Source: UBA12068 sp964452415
GTDB lineage: Bacteria > Patescibacteriota > Minisyncoccia > Moranbacterales > GWC2-37-73
Length of the DNA stretch: 19,041 bases
Reading direction: 5' to 3'
NCBI GenBank assembly: GCA_964452415.1
Contig: CAYVME010000020.1
Span: forward strand, 1 to 19,041
The notes under the pieces were generated by a model that saw only the letters and a list, made by a program, of their open reading frames with translations, had not been told where the DNA came from and did not search any database. Shown here piece after piece: positions 1 through 6,534 of this stretch. The translations under genes and the position numbers were made by a program. Within the stretch, counting starts at the first letter, position 1; each line of letters starts with the position of its first letter.

Positions 1-65
1 CGACAGTGAATCGGAGCTTTTGGAAATTGAGTATTTTTCCAAAAGCGTGCCAAAACAGGAAAATA
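1..65 (+). repeat. Truncated copy (A) of the covarying stem-loop repeat
   Basis: The window opens with the core CGACAGTGAATC also found in the copies near 3783, 18075 and (as CGAGAGTGAATC) 19030. It is followed by an 11-bp hairpin, 16-26 paired with 36-46, with a 9-base loop. The stem sequence is unlike those of the other copies but lies in the same place. After it comes GCGTGCC and an A/G-rich arm, matching GCGTGCCGAGAAAGGAAA in the copy at 18122. The 5' half is lost outside the window. It lies just downstream of rsmH on that gene's strand, but no T-run follows the hairpin on that strand, so I do not call it a terminator. Confidence 0.6.
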
Positions 66-91
66 ATTCAGCAGACAACTTTGCAAAACAA

Positions 92-1042
92 CTAGATCTT
101 CTCGGCCACTCTCATCTTCGCGCTTCTGGCGCGAGGATTTTCACTAATCTCTTTCGCGCTTGGCAAAATCGGCTTTCGCGTGATCAGCTTGATAATTTCT
201 TTTTGATCACAGCGACAAACTGGAAACTCTGGCGGGCAAATACATCCCCTTGCATTTTCCCGCAAAACATTTTTCACGATCACATCTTCACCTGAATGAA
301 AAGTTATCACTGACAATCTTCCACCAGGTTTCAAAACTTCAATTGCTTGGATTAGAAATGAATTCAGAGTTTCAATCTCTCTGTTCACTTCCATTCTTAG
401 TGCTTGAAAAGAGCGTGTTGCGTGGTGTATTTTTTTTCTTTTATAAATTCCTGGAACAGCATAGCCGATCAAATCAACAAGTTCCAAGGTTCTGGTGATC
501 GGACTTGTTTTCCGCGCTGAAACAATTGCTCGCGCGATTGAATTCGCATATTTTTCATCTCCCAATTCTTGCAAAACTTTCTCAATCTCTTCTTGAGAAT
601 AAGTGTTCACAACCTCGGCTGCGGTCAGGCCTTTTGTTTTGTCCATACGCATGTCCAGAGGTGCATCCACTTGAAAACTCATTCCTCTATCTTCATCGGC
701 AAGCTGATCAGATGAAATGCCAAGGTCGGCAACGATCGCATCAACAGAGGTAATTCCAATCGAAGCAAGTCTATCTTTTATTGAAGAAAAATTATCCTGA
801 AACAATTCAATAGATTTTTTTTCAGATAATTCTCCAATTCCTGCTTTGATTTTTTCCCTGAATCTTTCGATCGCATCAAGATCCTGATCAAATGCGATGA
901 GTTTTCCATTTTTTCCAATTTTTCGAAGAACTTCCGAACTGTGCCCGCCTCCACCCAAAGTCGCATCGACAACAATCATCCCGGGTTTCAAATTCAACGC
1001 ATCAACAGCCTCTTTCAATAAAACAGTTTTATGAATTGTCAT
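92..1042 (-). CDS. rsmH: 16S rRNA (cytosine-1402-N4)-methyltransferase RsmH
   Basis: This 316-residue protein is the usual length for RsmH (MraW), which uses S-adenosylmethionine to methylate N4 of C1402 in the ribosomal P site. Residues 26-36 hold the SAM-binding loop DATLGGGGHS. The middle carries DLGISSDQL and RAL/RMEVNRE-type motifs. The C-terminal part has HSGED where the family usually shows HSLED, a CICPP..PVCRC cysteine cluster, and the ending NPRARSAKMRVAEK typical of the family. The start codon lies 5 bases after the mraZ stop, the standard mraZ-rsmH pairing at the head of a division and cell-wall cluster, and it presumably shares the mraZ promoter. Downstream genes such as ftsL would fall outside the window. 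Identification is secure. Confidence 0.97.
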   Translation of the reverse strand: MTIHKTVLLKEAVDALNLKPGMIVVDATLGGGGHSSEVLRKIGKNGKLIAFDQDLDAIERFREKIKAGIGELSEKKSIELFQDNFSSIKDRLASIGITSVDAIVADLGISSDQLADEDRGMSFQVDAPLDMRMDKTKGLTAAEVVNTYSQEEIEKVLQELGDEKYANSIARAIVSARKTSPITRTLELVDLIGYAVPGIYKRKKIHHATRSFQALRMEVNREIETLNSFLIQAIEVLKPGGRLSVITFHSGEDVIVKNVLRENARGCICPPEFPVCRCDQKEIIKLITRKPILPSAKEISENPRARSAKMRVAEKI

Positions 1043-1047
1043 ATATC

Positions 1048-1482
1048 TTAATAAATTCCCAATTTTCCAAGTTGTTCCGCAATCTCGTCAGTATTCTCTT
1101 CAGCTTTTGCCTTATAAATTTCCCATTTCTTTTCGTCCCAGATTTCCAAACGATTGAAAAGTCCAGCCACGGTCACATTCTTGTCCAGGCCAGCATATTC
1201 TTTCAAATATTCAGGAAGCAAAACTCTTCCTTGGCTGTCCGTGTCAACATCAACTGCACCAGCCAACATCAAACGAACAAAACTTCGAGTTGTCGATTCC
1301 CCCATCGGCAATGTTCCAAGTTTTTCTGCCAACTCTTTCCAAACTTTTGCTGGATACACAAACAAACATTTATCCAGCCCACGAGTTACAACAACTTTCA
1401 TCCCAAGTTCTTTGCGAAACTTTGAAGGAAGCGCCAGTCGCTTTTTTGGATCTATTGAATGTTGGTATTCTCCGATAAACAT
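1048..1482 (-). CDS. mraZ: Transcriptional regulator MraZ
   Basis: A 144-residue protein of the usual MraZ length, with two AbrB-like swapped-hairpin halves. The first carries DPKKRLALPSKFR near residues 11-23 and the second DSQGRVLLPEYL, the paired D-x3-R-x3-P pattern of the family. MraZ forms a ring-shaped oligomer that binds short direct repeats in front of its own gene and controls the division/cell-wall operon. In agreement, GTGG/GTGT motifs with 10-base spacing lie between the predicted promoter and this gene, suggesting autoregulation. It is the first gene of a two-gene unit with rsmH, 5 bases apart. Confidence 0.97.
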   Translation of the reverse strand: MFIGEYQHSIDPKKRLALPSKFRKELGMKVVVTRGLDKCLFVYPAKVWKELAEKLGTLPMGESTTRSFVRLMLAGAVDVDTDSQGRVLLPEYLKEYAGLDKNVTVAGLFNRLEIWDEKKWEIYKAKAEENTDEIAEQLGKLGIY

Positions 1483-1536
1483 ATAGGCAGGTTTCAGGTG
1501 TTAGATTTTTAGCTTCTTAGAAAAATGCTAAATTCA

Positions 1537-1598
1537 CCACATCTCCCCACTTAGCTACACTACAATGTAATCTTACTCCACTGACCTTCACTCGTCAA
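1537..1598 (-). promoter_or_regulatory. mraZ promoter with 10-bp-spaced MraZ-type operator repeats
   Basis: On the minus strand TTGACG (1598-1593) and TAAGAT (1575-1570) are separated by exactly 17 bases, a near-consensus sigma-70-type promoter. Just downstream, GTGT (1560-1557), GTGG (1550-1547) and GTGG (1540-1537) repeat every 10 bases, about one helical turn. A further GTGG (1581-1578) lies in the promoter spacer. MraZ proteins are known to bind short G-rich repeats spaced about one turn apart before mraZ. The match here is in position and period; the exact box sequence is inferred. Confidence 0.7.
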
Positions 1599-1612
1599 CA
1601 CAATCAAGCCAC

Positions 1613-1643
1613 AAAAAAAGAGGCTTTCTCAAGCCTCTTTTTT
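1613..1643 (-). terminator. Rho-independent terminator, likely bidirectional
   Basis: AAGAGGCTT and AAGCCTCTT form a 9-bp stem (1618-1626 with 1631-1639) around the tetraloop TCTC, with an A-run on one side and a T-run on the other. On the minus strand it lies about 25 bases after the desulforedoxin stop and ends the recQ unit. It also separates that unit from the mraZ promoter. Confidence 0.9.
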
Positions 1644-1666
1644 AAGTTATACACAGCTCCTTAGGA

Positions 1667-1789
1667 CTATTCTTGCTTGTCCATGTCTTGTCCGCAACAA
1701 ACAAGGGTTCCGCCACCGGCATTAGTTACTTCAACTTCGTTTCCGCAAACTGCGCAAATATATTTTTCTCCAACATTTTCCACTGCCAT
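1667..1789 (-). CDS. 40-residue desulforedoxin-like iron protein
   Basis: I translated this short frame by hand: it starts MAVENVGEKYICAVCGNEVE and ends CCGQDMDKQE. Cysteines in the pattern CxxC (residues 12 and 15) and adjacent CC (residues 31-32), around a TNAGGG turn, match desulforedoxin and the N-terminal domain of desulfoferrodoxin, which hold one Fe(SCys)4 centre. The catalytic superoxide reductase domain is absent. Free desulforedoxin of this size is known as a small electron carrier. The start has no clear ribosome-binding site. It is the last gene of a unit with the 66-residue membrane protein (25-base gap) and recQ, and a strong terminator follows. The family call is firm; the electron partner is unknown. 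Confidence 0.85.
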   Translation of the reverse strand: MAVENVGEKYICAVCGNEVEVTNAGGGTLVCCGQDMDKQE

Positions 1790-1814
1790 ATTAATAAAGT
1801 TTAAAAAATTATTT

Positions 1815-2015
1815 TTACAAAAGACCGCCATATGTACCTGTTATTGTACTGATCGCATAGGGCAAAATAAAAGCCAAAGCAACCAAAGGCAAAACAACGG
1901 TCGCAACAGTTACCACGAGCGTCCAAAGAAAATATTTTCGCAATTTTTCCACACTCACAAACATGGCATCAATTTTAATTTGTTGCTCTTCGAGTTTTTT
2001 GAGAACTTCTTCCAT
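1815..2015 (-). CDS. Small coiled-coil membrane protein, function unknown
   Basis: The 66-residue product has a charged amphipathic N-terminus (residues 1-27, EEVLKKLEEQQIKIDAMFVS), likely a short coiled coil, followed by the hydrophobic stretch 28-58 broken by prolines. That stretch could be one long or two short membrane helices. The tail is tiny and glycine-rich. Proteins with this layout recur as hypothetical proteins in Patescibacteria, but I know of no assigned role. It starts 20 bases after the recQ stop and precedes the desulforedoxin gene, so it is probably co-transcribed with both. Confidence 0.75.
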   Translation of the reverse strand: MEEVLKKLEEQQIKIDAMFVSVEKLRKYFLWTLVVTVATVVLPLVALAFILPYAISTITGTYGGLL

Positions 2016-2035
2016 ATTTTTTTTAAAAAAATAAA

Positions 2036-3673
2036 TTAAACCTTAGATTTTTTTTCAAGTTGTCTCTTCATCAGAACCAATCTTATTTGCTCATATGAAA
2101 TATCCTCACCTACATTCTCTTTGATTGCGGTCAATCTTTTTTCACCCTTAATATTTTCAAGTGCTGACAAAATTTTCTTTTCTTCTGAGGGCGAAACAAA
2201 ATCAAAAACATCCAGCGCGCCACCTTCGCCGTACCAGCGAGTAAGATGACTGAAAATTGTGCTAACACCAAGACTTCTGGCTTTGGCAATTTGAACAGCT
2301 GAATATTTTTGTTGATACAGCTTCACTGTTTCCATGACCGTATCACTTTGACTGGCTTTTGGCTGGCGATACTTTGTCAAAGTTTTTTTTGTCTTTCCTT
2401 CAGCTTCAATATCTGCAGATTTTTCCCATTTATAATTCAAACAAATGTCGCATCCTTTGCAATTACCAGAATGATCTTTGACTGCCGGGTCGCCAAAATA
2501 ATCCAAAAGCAAAAGCCTCCTGCAAGAATCCTGCGAAACATATTCTTTCATCTTATTCAACTTGGCATATTTCACATCGATCACTTTTTTTGAATCCAGC
2601 CAATCTTTTCCTTGTGATTTCATTTCACCCTTGCTGGTCATGATGAAAAAATTGTGCAAACTGGCATCGCTTTTTGAGTGAAGCAAAATGCAAAAAGCAT
2701 TCTCACCATCTCTTCCTGCTCTTCCAGCTTCTTGATAATATCCCTCAGGGCTTGATGGCATGCCAACATGAATCACAAAGCGAATATCAGCCTTGTCCAC
2801 GCCCATACCAAAAGCAATGGTCGCCACAATAACCTTGTATTTATTTTCCATGAAATCATTTTGAATTCGACTTCTTTTATCGCCAGTCATTCCAGCATGA
2901 TATGCCACTGCCTTGATTCCATTTTCTTTCAAAAATTTTGCCAGTGTTTCCGTTTCCTTTCGGGTGATTGCATAGATAATTCCAGAACCTTGAATTGATT
3001 TCACGATTCGAAGAGCTTCTTGAACTCTTTCTTTTTTCTTGAGATTTTCTCGCACAAAAAATTTCAAATTTGGTCTATCAAATCCACGCACGAAAACATG
3101 TGGGTCCCTCAATGCCAATCGTTCAATGATGTCATCTTTGACCTCTGGAGTTGCTGTTGCAGTAAAAGCTGCCACAATTGGACGATTCCTAAGAAGTTCG
3201 ATATATTGACTCACTGCCAAATAATCCGGACGAAAATCATGTCCCCACTGCGAAACACAATGTGCTTCATCCACCGCCAAAAGATACACATCGAGCTCAG
3301 CAAAAAGATTTTGGAATTCTCGATTTCCGAATCTTTCGGGTGCGATATAGATTATTTTTGTTTTTCCATTTCTAATGTCAAACATTCTTTGATCAATTTC
3401 ATCAAAAGAAAGCGCGCTATTTATATATGTTGCTGAAATTCCTCTAGCATTAAGCGAATCAACTTGATCTTGCATCAATGCAATCAGCGGTGAGATCACA
3501 ATCGAAATTTTGTCACTCAAAATTGCGGGCAATTGAAAGCAGAGGGATTTTCCTCCCCCGGTTGGCATCAAAGCCACCACATCATTTCCATCAAGAATGC
3601 TCTGGACAACTTCTTTTTGTCCAGCACGAAATTTTGAAAATGAAAAATGTTTTTCCAGCTCTTTTTCAAGCAT
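2036..3673 (-). CDS. recQ: ATP-dependent DNA helicase RecQ, short form without HRDC
   Basis: This 545-residue protein carries the full superfamily 2 core: motif 0 FRAGQKE (15-21), Walker A TGGGKS (38-43), DEAH (135-138) with SQWGHDFRP, TATAT, and the motif VI block QEAGRAGRDG. The RecQ zinc-binding region follows, with cysteines in SQDSCRR and CKGCDIC. The C-terminus (about 440-545) looks like the helix-turn-helix (HTH_40-type) domain of some RecQ proteins rather than HRDC. RecQ unwinds 3'-tailed duplexes in repair and fork restart. It is the first gene of a unit with two tiny genes. The start at 3673 fits the family N-terminus (LEKELEKHFSFSKFR). Confidence 0.96.
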   Translation of the reverse strand: MLEKELEKHFSFSKFRAGQKEVVQSILDGNDVVALMPTGGGKSLCFQLPAILSDKISIVISPLIALMQDQVDSLNARGISATYINSALSFDEIDQRMFDIRNGKTKIIYIAPERFGNREFQNLFAELDVYLLAVDEAHCVSQWGHDFRPDYLAVSQYIELLRNRPIVAAFTATATPEVKDDIIERLALRDPHVFVRGFDRPNLKFFVRENLKKKERVQEALRIVKSIQGSGIIYAITRKETETLAKFLKENGIKAVAYHAGMTGDKRSRIQNDFMENKYKVIVATIAFGMGVDKADIRFVIHVGMPSSPEGYYQEAGRAGRDGENAFCILLHSKSDASLHNFFIMTSKGEMKSQGKDWLDSKKVIDVKYAKLNKMKEYVSQDSCRRLLLLDYFGDPAVKDHSGNCKGCDICLNYKWEKSADIEAEGKTKKTLTKYRQPKASQSDTVMETVKLYQQKYSAVQIAKARSLGVSTIFSHLTRWYGEGGALDVFDFVSPSEEKKILSALENIKGEKRLTAIKENVGEDISYEQIRLVLMKRQLEKKSKV

Positions 3674-3742
3674 TTTTTTATGTAATCATTTTTGTTTAAA
3701 TATTGAATAATACGCAATACATGACTTTAATAAGTAAGGGTT

Positions 3743-3860
3743 GCTTTTTGATTTGTCTGTTTTCTTTTGAGACTATAATGAACGACAGTGAATTCTTAGC
3801 GAGCAATCATAGTATTTCGATTGCGAAGCGTGTCAAGAAAGGAAACAAGCGAAGCAAAAA
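3743..3860 (+). repeat. Complete copy (B) of the covarying stem-loop repeat
   Basis: This lies in the 348-base recQ-gap spacer, which holds no credible gene. Order of parts: 5' arm ending CTTTTGAGAC (to 3773), core ATAATGAACGACAGTG, inner hairpin GCAATC/GATTGC (3803-3808 with 3819-3824), GAAGCGTG, then 3' arm GTCAAGAAAGGAAAC (from 3832) that pairs back to the 5' arm. The copy at 18039-18153 keeps core and arms and changes both partners at paired sites. Orientation is defined by the core; the arms alone are nearly palindromic. Confidence 0.85.
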
Positions 3861-3959
3861 TATAAACGAGAAGAACCAAGTATCGCGTAAGACCCTAAAT
3901 ATTCCCCAATTTGTATGATTTCATGATTATATCATCACTAAAAAATTAAAGCTACACGC

Positions 3960-3995
3960 AAAAAATCCATAAAGCATTTGATCTTTATGGATTTT
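3960..3995 (-). terminator. Rho-independent terminator of gap
   Basis: A perfect 13-bp stem (3962-3974 with 3983-3995, CTTTATGGATTTT type) with an 8-base loop lies 27 bases after the gap stop. On the minus strand it runs into six T residues. Confidence 0.88.
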
Positions 3996-4021
3996 GGAGT
4001 TTTGTAGTAGTGCAAGGTTTT

Positions 4022-5014
4022 CTATTTGCAAATAAATTCCCCCATCTCAACCAATCGATTTGAATATCCCCATTCATTGTCATACCAGCCAACAATTTTA
4101 ACTTGATTTCCCATGCTCATCGTCAGCGGAAGATCAACAATGGCACTGTGCGGATTCATCTTATAATCCATAGACACCAATTCCTTGGTGGTGGCATCCA
4201 AAATTCCCATCAAATTTCCCATGGCTGATTTTTCAAAAGCCGCATTAATTTCCTCAACAGTTTTTGGATTTTTCACGGTGCAAATAAAATCCACAATTGA
4301 AACCACTGGCGTTGGCACTCGAAACGCAATTCCATCGAGCTTTCCTTTTAAGTGAGGAATAACCTTGCCCACAGTCTTGGCTGCTCCAGTCGTGGTTGGA
4401 ATTATTGAAAGTCCGGCTGCGCGAGCGCGACGCATGTCACGGTGTGGCAAATCCAAAAGGTTTTGATCATTGGTATATGAATGCGTGGTGGTCATGAATC
4501 CTTGTTCAACATCGCAAAGATCGTCCAAAACCTTGATCATTGGTGCCAAGCAGTTTGTGGTGCAAGATCCATTGGAAACAATGTTTTCACCCTTGTATTC
4601 TTTTTCATTCACTCCCAGAAGGTATACTGGCACATCATCTTTCGGTGGCGCTGATAAAACAACCTTTTTAGCGCCAGCTGTGATGTGCTTTCCAGCCCCT
4701 TCTTGATCCAAAAAGATTCCAGTGCAATCAAGAACAAGATCAATCCCAAGCTTTGCCCATGGCAAATTCAAGGGATCCTTTTCAGAAAAATATTTGATTG
4801 GTTTTCCGTCGATGATTAGTTCGCTATTTTCCTTGTCCACATCAACATTTCGACCCCAAATTCCATATGATGAATCATATTTCAAAAGATGAGCGCTTGT
4901 TTCAATATCAGTGAGGTCATTGATCGCAACAACTTCCATGTCCTTTTTTTCAAATGCTATTTTAAGTGACGGTCTTCCAATTCTCCCAAAACCATTGATT
5001 GCGACTTTCAACAT
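4022..5014 (-). CDS. gap: Glyceraldehyde-3-phosphate dehydrogenase
   Basis: The 330-residue protein matches the length and layout of classical phosphorylating GAPDH, which oxidises glyceraldehyde-3-phosphate to 1,3-bisphosphoglycerate with NAD. NGFGRIGR (7-14) is the dinucleotide-binding loop and D33 in INDLTD is the residue that favours NAD. The active-site cysteine is C151 in SNGSCTTN and the partner histidine is H178 in TTTHSYTND. The C-terminus shows WYDNEWGYS. It lies 63 bases after the pilin pair and downstream of the hydrogenase genes on the same strand, with its own terminator. A small GC-rich hairpin is in its leader. With the aldolase and isomerase genes at 12335-14102 it covers middle glycolysis. 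Confidence 0.98.
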   Translation of the reverse strand: MLKVAINGFGRIGRPSLKIAFEKKDMEVVAINDLTDIETSAHLLKYDSSYGIWGRNVDVDKENSELIIDGKPIKYFSEKDPLNLPWAKLGIDLVLDCTGIFLDQEGAGKHITAGAKKVVLSAPPKDDVPVYLLGVNEKEYKGENIVSNGSCTTNCLAPMIKVLDDLCDVEQGFMTTTHSYTNDQNLLDLPHRDMRRARAAGLSIIPTTTGAAKTVGKVIPHLKGKLDGIAFRVPTPVVSIVDFICTVKNPKTVEEINAAFEKSAMGNLMGILDATTKELVSMDYKMNPHSAIVDLPLTMSMGNQVKIVGWYDNEWGYSNRLVEMGEFICK

Positions 5015-5034
5015 ATTTTCTTGCCCTGTGAAAT

Positions 5035-5048
5035 TGCGGTAATCCGCA
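5035..5048. other. Small GC-rich palindrome in the gap leader
   Basis: TGCGGTAATCCGCA is a perfect 5-bp inverted repeat around TAAT, about 20 bases before the gap start in an otherwise AT-rich spacer. It could be a protein-binding site or a short leader hairpin. Nothing larger that would suggest a riboswitch is visible. Confidence 0.4.
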
Positions 5049-5077
5049 CCATTTAACTGGGTATTTTAAAAATTAAT

Positions 5078-5572
5078 TTAATTATTAACAAGCACTTCGC
5101 ACTTATTCCCCCCAGAAGAATTAAAATTAAATGAAGTGAATCCAAATCCTGTCCAATTACTGAAAACAACATTTTCTCCACACATAATTACAGTTCTACC
5201 GCCTGGATATGAATCAGAATACATTGAAATTGCATAGCCATTAGAGGTCTTATACCAAATGCCACAAGTAGTCCCGCAATAAATAAAATCAGTATCGGAA
5301 ATATTTGGAAGAACTTCAGTCCCAGTACTACAGATAAGTGTCCCACCTGTTCCGTTATCATTTGGAGCCACCAAGTTTCCACCATTTATTATGCACATAT
5401 TTACAGCATTTGAAATTGATTTCATTGTAGACAAGGCTTTGGCTAATTGTGCCTTTTTTCTTGAACTTCCAGTACTAACCAAAACAATCCCTGCCAAAAT
5501 GCCAATAATGGCAATCACAATCAAAAGTTCAATAAGCGTAAAACCTTTTTTGCTTTTTATAGTCCTAATCAT
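5078..5572 (-). CDS. Type IV pilin-like protein (downstream paralog)
   Basis: A 164-residue protein with a class III signal: basic MIRTIKSKKG, then FTLIELLIVIAIIGILAG. Prepilin peptidase should cut between G10 and F11, leaving the conserved glutamate at mature position 5. The hydrophobic helix is followed by the amphipathic stretch SRKKAQLAKALSTMKSISNA and a globular C-terminus with several cysteines (CxxxC-type CGTTC, then C residues near the end) that could form disulfides outside the cell. The first 35 residues are almost the same as in the gene just upstream (40-base gap), whereas the C-termini differ. It could be a pilin or a minor pseudopilin; no assembly genes lie in the window. Confidence 0.85.
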   Translation of the reverse strand: MIRTIKSKKGFTLIELLIVIAIIGILAGIVLVSTGSSRKKAQLAKALSTMKSISNAVNMCIINGGNLVAPNDNGTGGTLICSTGTEVLPNISDTDFIYCGTTCGIWYKTSNGYAISMYSDSYPGGRTVIMCGENVVFSNWTGFGFTSFNFNSSGGNKCEVLVNN

Positions 5573-5612
5573 GACAATTTATTAAAAATTTAATTTTCTG
5601 ATTTTAATTTTA

Positions 5613-6191
5613 TCAGCTTTTCTCGCCATTAGGATCAGAATAACAACCAGAACACTGATACGCATGAACACCGCCACCACCACAATCAGAATCAGAACCA
5701 TCCAGATTAGTTGCTTTTGATGAACCGCCATTAGATCCTACGCAATAAATTTTTTTAGCCCCCGGCAAAACAGGCATAATGGTCAGTTTTGGATATTTAC
5801 CACCAGCAATAGGACCACCACCAGCAACAATAAGAATCCTATAATCATACTGCCAATCAAAGGATGTATTATCACCAATATTTTTAATCATACTTTTACA
5901 GGCAACAACTATGGCTTGGCCATTGGTAACTCCACTAAAATAAGTATCGCAATCGTCCACGCCCTTAACCCAACCTTTACTGTAGGGAGCATAATTGCCG
6001 GTTGAAACAGCTTCCATTTGAATAGCCTGCATCAGAGATTTTGCTGAAGAAATAATTGCAGCATCTTTTGCCTTTTCCCTGCTAGAACTCGTGCTAACCA
6101 AAACAATTCCTGCCAAAATGCCAATGATGGCAATCACAATCAAAAGCTCAATCAAAGTGAAACCTTTTTTGTTTTTTTTGATTTTAGTCAT
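5613..6191 (-). CDS. Type IV pilin-like protein (upstream paralog)
   Basis: A 192-residue protein with the prepilin leader MTKIKKNKKG, cut site before F11, and the FTLIELL helix with glutamate at mature position 5. The amphipathic part is SREKAKDAAIISSAKSLMQA. The C-terminal domain is glycine- and cysteine-rich (IYCVGSNGG, DSDCGGGG, CSGCYSD) and has no counterpart in its neighbour. The N-terminal coding segment is also close at DNA level to that of the downstream paralog, and both genes share the leader ATTAAATTTTTAATAA, so a tandem duplication with C-terminal divergence is likely. It lies 42 bases after hypA, beyond a weak hairpin. Confidence 0.85.
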   Translation of the reverse strand: MTKIKKNKKGFTLIELLIVIAIIGILAGIVLVSTSSSREKAKDAAIISSAKSLMQAIQMEAVSTGNYAPYSKGWVKGVDDCDTYFSGVTNGQAIVVACKSMIKNIGDNTSFDWQYDYRILIVAGGGPIAGGKYPKLTIMPVLPGAKKIYCVGSNGGSSKATNLDGSDSDCGGGGVHAYQCSGCYSDPNGEKS

Positions 6192-6210
6192 GGTGGCTTA
6201 TTAAAAATTT

Positions 6211-6231
6211 AATATTCCAATTTTGAATATT
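6211..6231 (-). terminator. Weak AT-rich hairpin after hypA
   Basis: AATATTC and GAATATT form a 7-bp stem with a 7-base loop right after the hypA stop, followed on the minus strand by AAATTTTTAA. It may partly separate the hydrogenase unit from the pilin genes; the stem is AT-rich, so efficiency is doubtful. Confidence 0.4.
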
Positions 6232-6233
6232 AT

Positions 6234-6509
6234 TTATTCCCCATCAATACTAACCAAATGCCAATGTTCTCCTTGAACTTTTTTAATGTCAAATCTTGTT
6301 CGCTCTAAAATTGTTCCTTTGGCAATATTTTTGATTCCAAATTTCAAATTATCAACACTAATATCTTCGACATGCTCATCATGTCCATCATGGGCCAAGG
6401 CGATTTGCCCAATTTCCAATTTCACACTTTCAATTTGCGAAAGCTTTTCACTTTTAACTATTTTCATTATATCATTAACAATCTCCTTGGCCAACATAAA
6501 ATCATGCAT
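6234..6509 (-). CDS. hypA: Hydrogenase nickel-insertion protein HypA, zinc loop missing
   Basis: The 91-residue product starts MHDFMLAKEIVNDI, keeping the N-terminal methionine and His2 that bind nickel in HypA. The core (VKLEIGQIALAHDGHDEHVE, LKFGIKNIAKGTILE) follows the family's strand-helix pattern. Family members are usually about 110-120 residues and carry a zinc-binding segment with two CxxC motifs before the last strand. Here RFDIKKVQGEHWHLVSIDGE runs straight into that last strand and the protein has no cysteine at all. It therefore looks like HypA with the zinc loop cleanly removed. It lies 25 bases after the hydrogenase large subunit, which supports a nickel-delivery role. Family call good; retained activity unknown. 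Confidence 0.8.
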   Translation of the reverse strand: MHDFMLAKEIVNDIMKIVKSEKLSQIESVKLEIGQIALAHDGHDEHVEDISVDNLKFGIKNIAKGTILERTRFDIKKVQGEHWHLVSIDGE

Positions 6510-6534
6510 AATGGTAAAATTTAATTCTTAAAAA

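Noticed and set aside
1036..1486. Plus-strand frames of 110-129 codons opposite mraZ
   Set aside because: They are antisense shadows of a clear MraZ gene, low in complexity and without recognisable motifs. The same holds for the other long frames opposite recQ, fba, galT and the hydrogenase genes.
3703..3918. A 71-codon plus-strand frame over the recQ-gap spacer
   Set aside because: It runs through structured repeat copy B. The matching frame in copy C stops after 13 codons and in copy D after 4, so the structure and not the protein is conserved.
5015..5077. Riboswitch before gap
   Set aside because: Only a 5-bp hairpin is present in a 63-base spacer; too small for any riboswitch fold I know.
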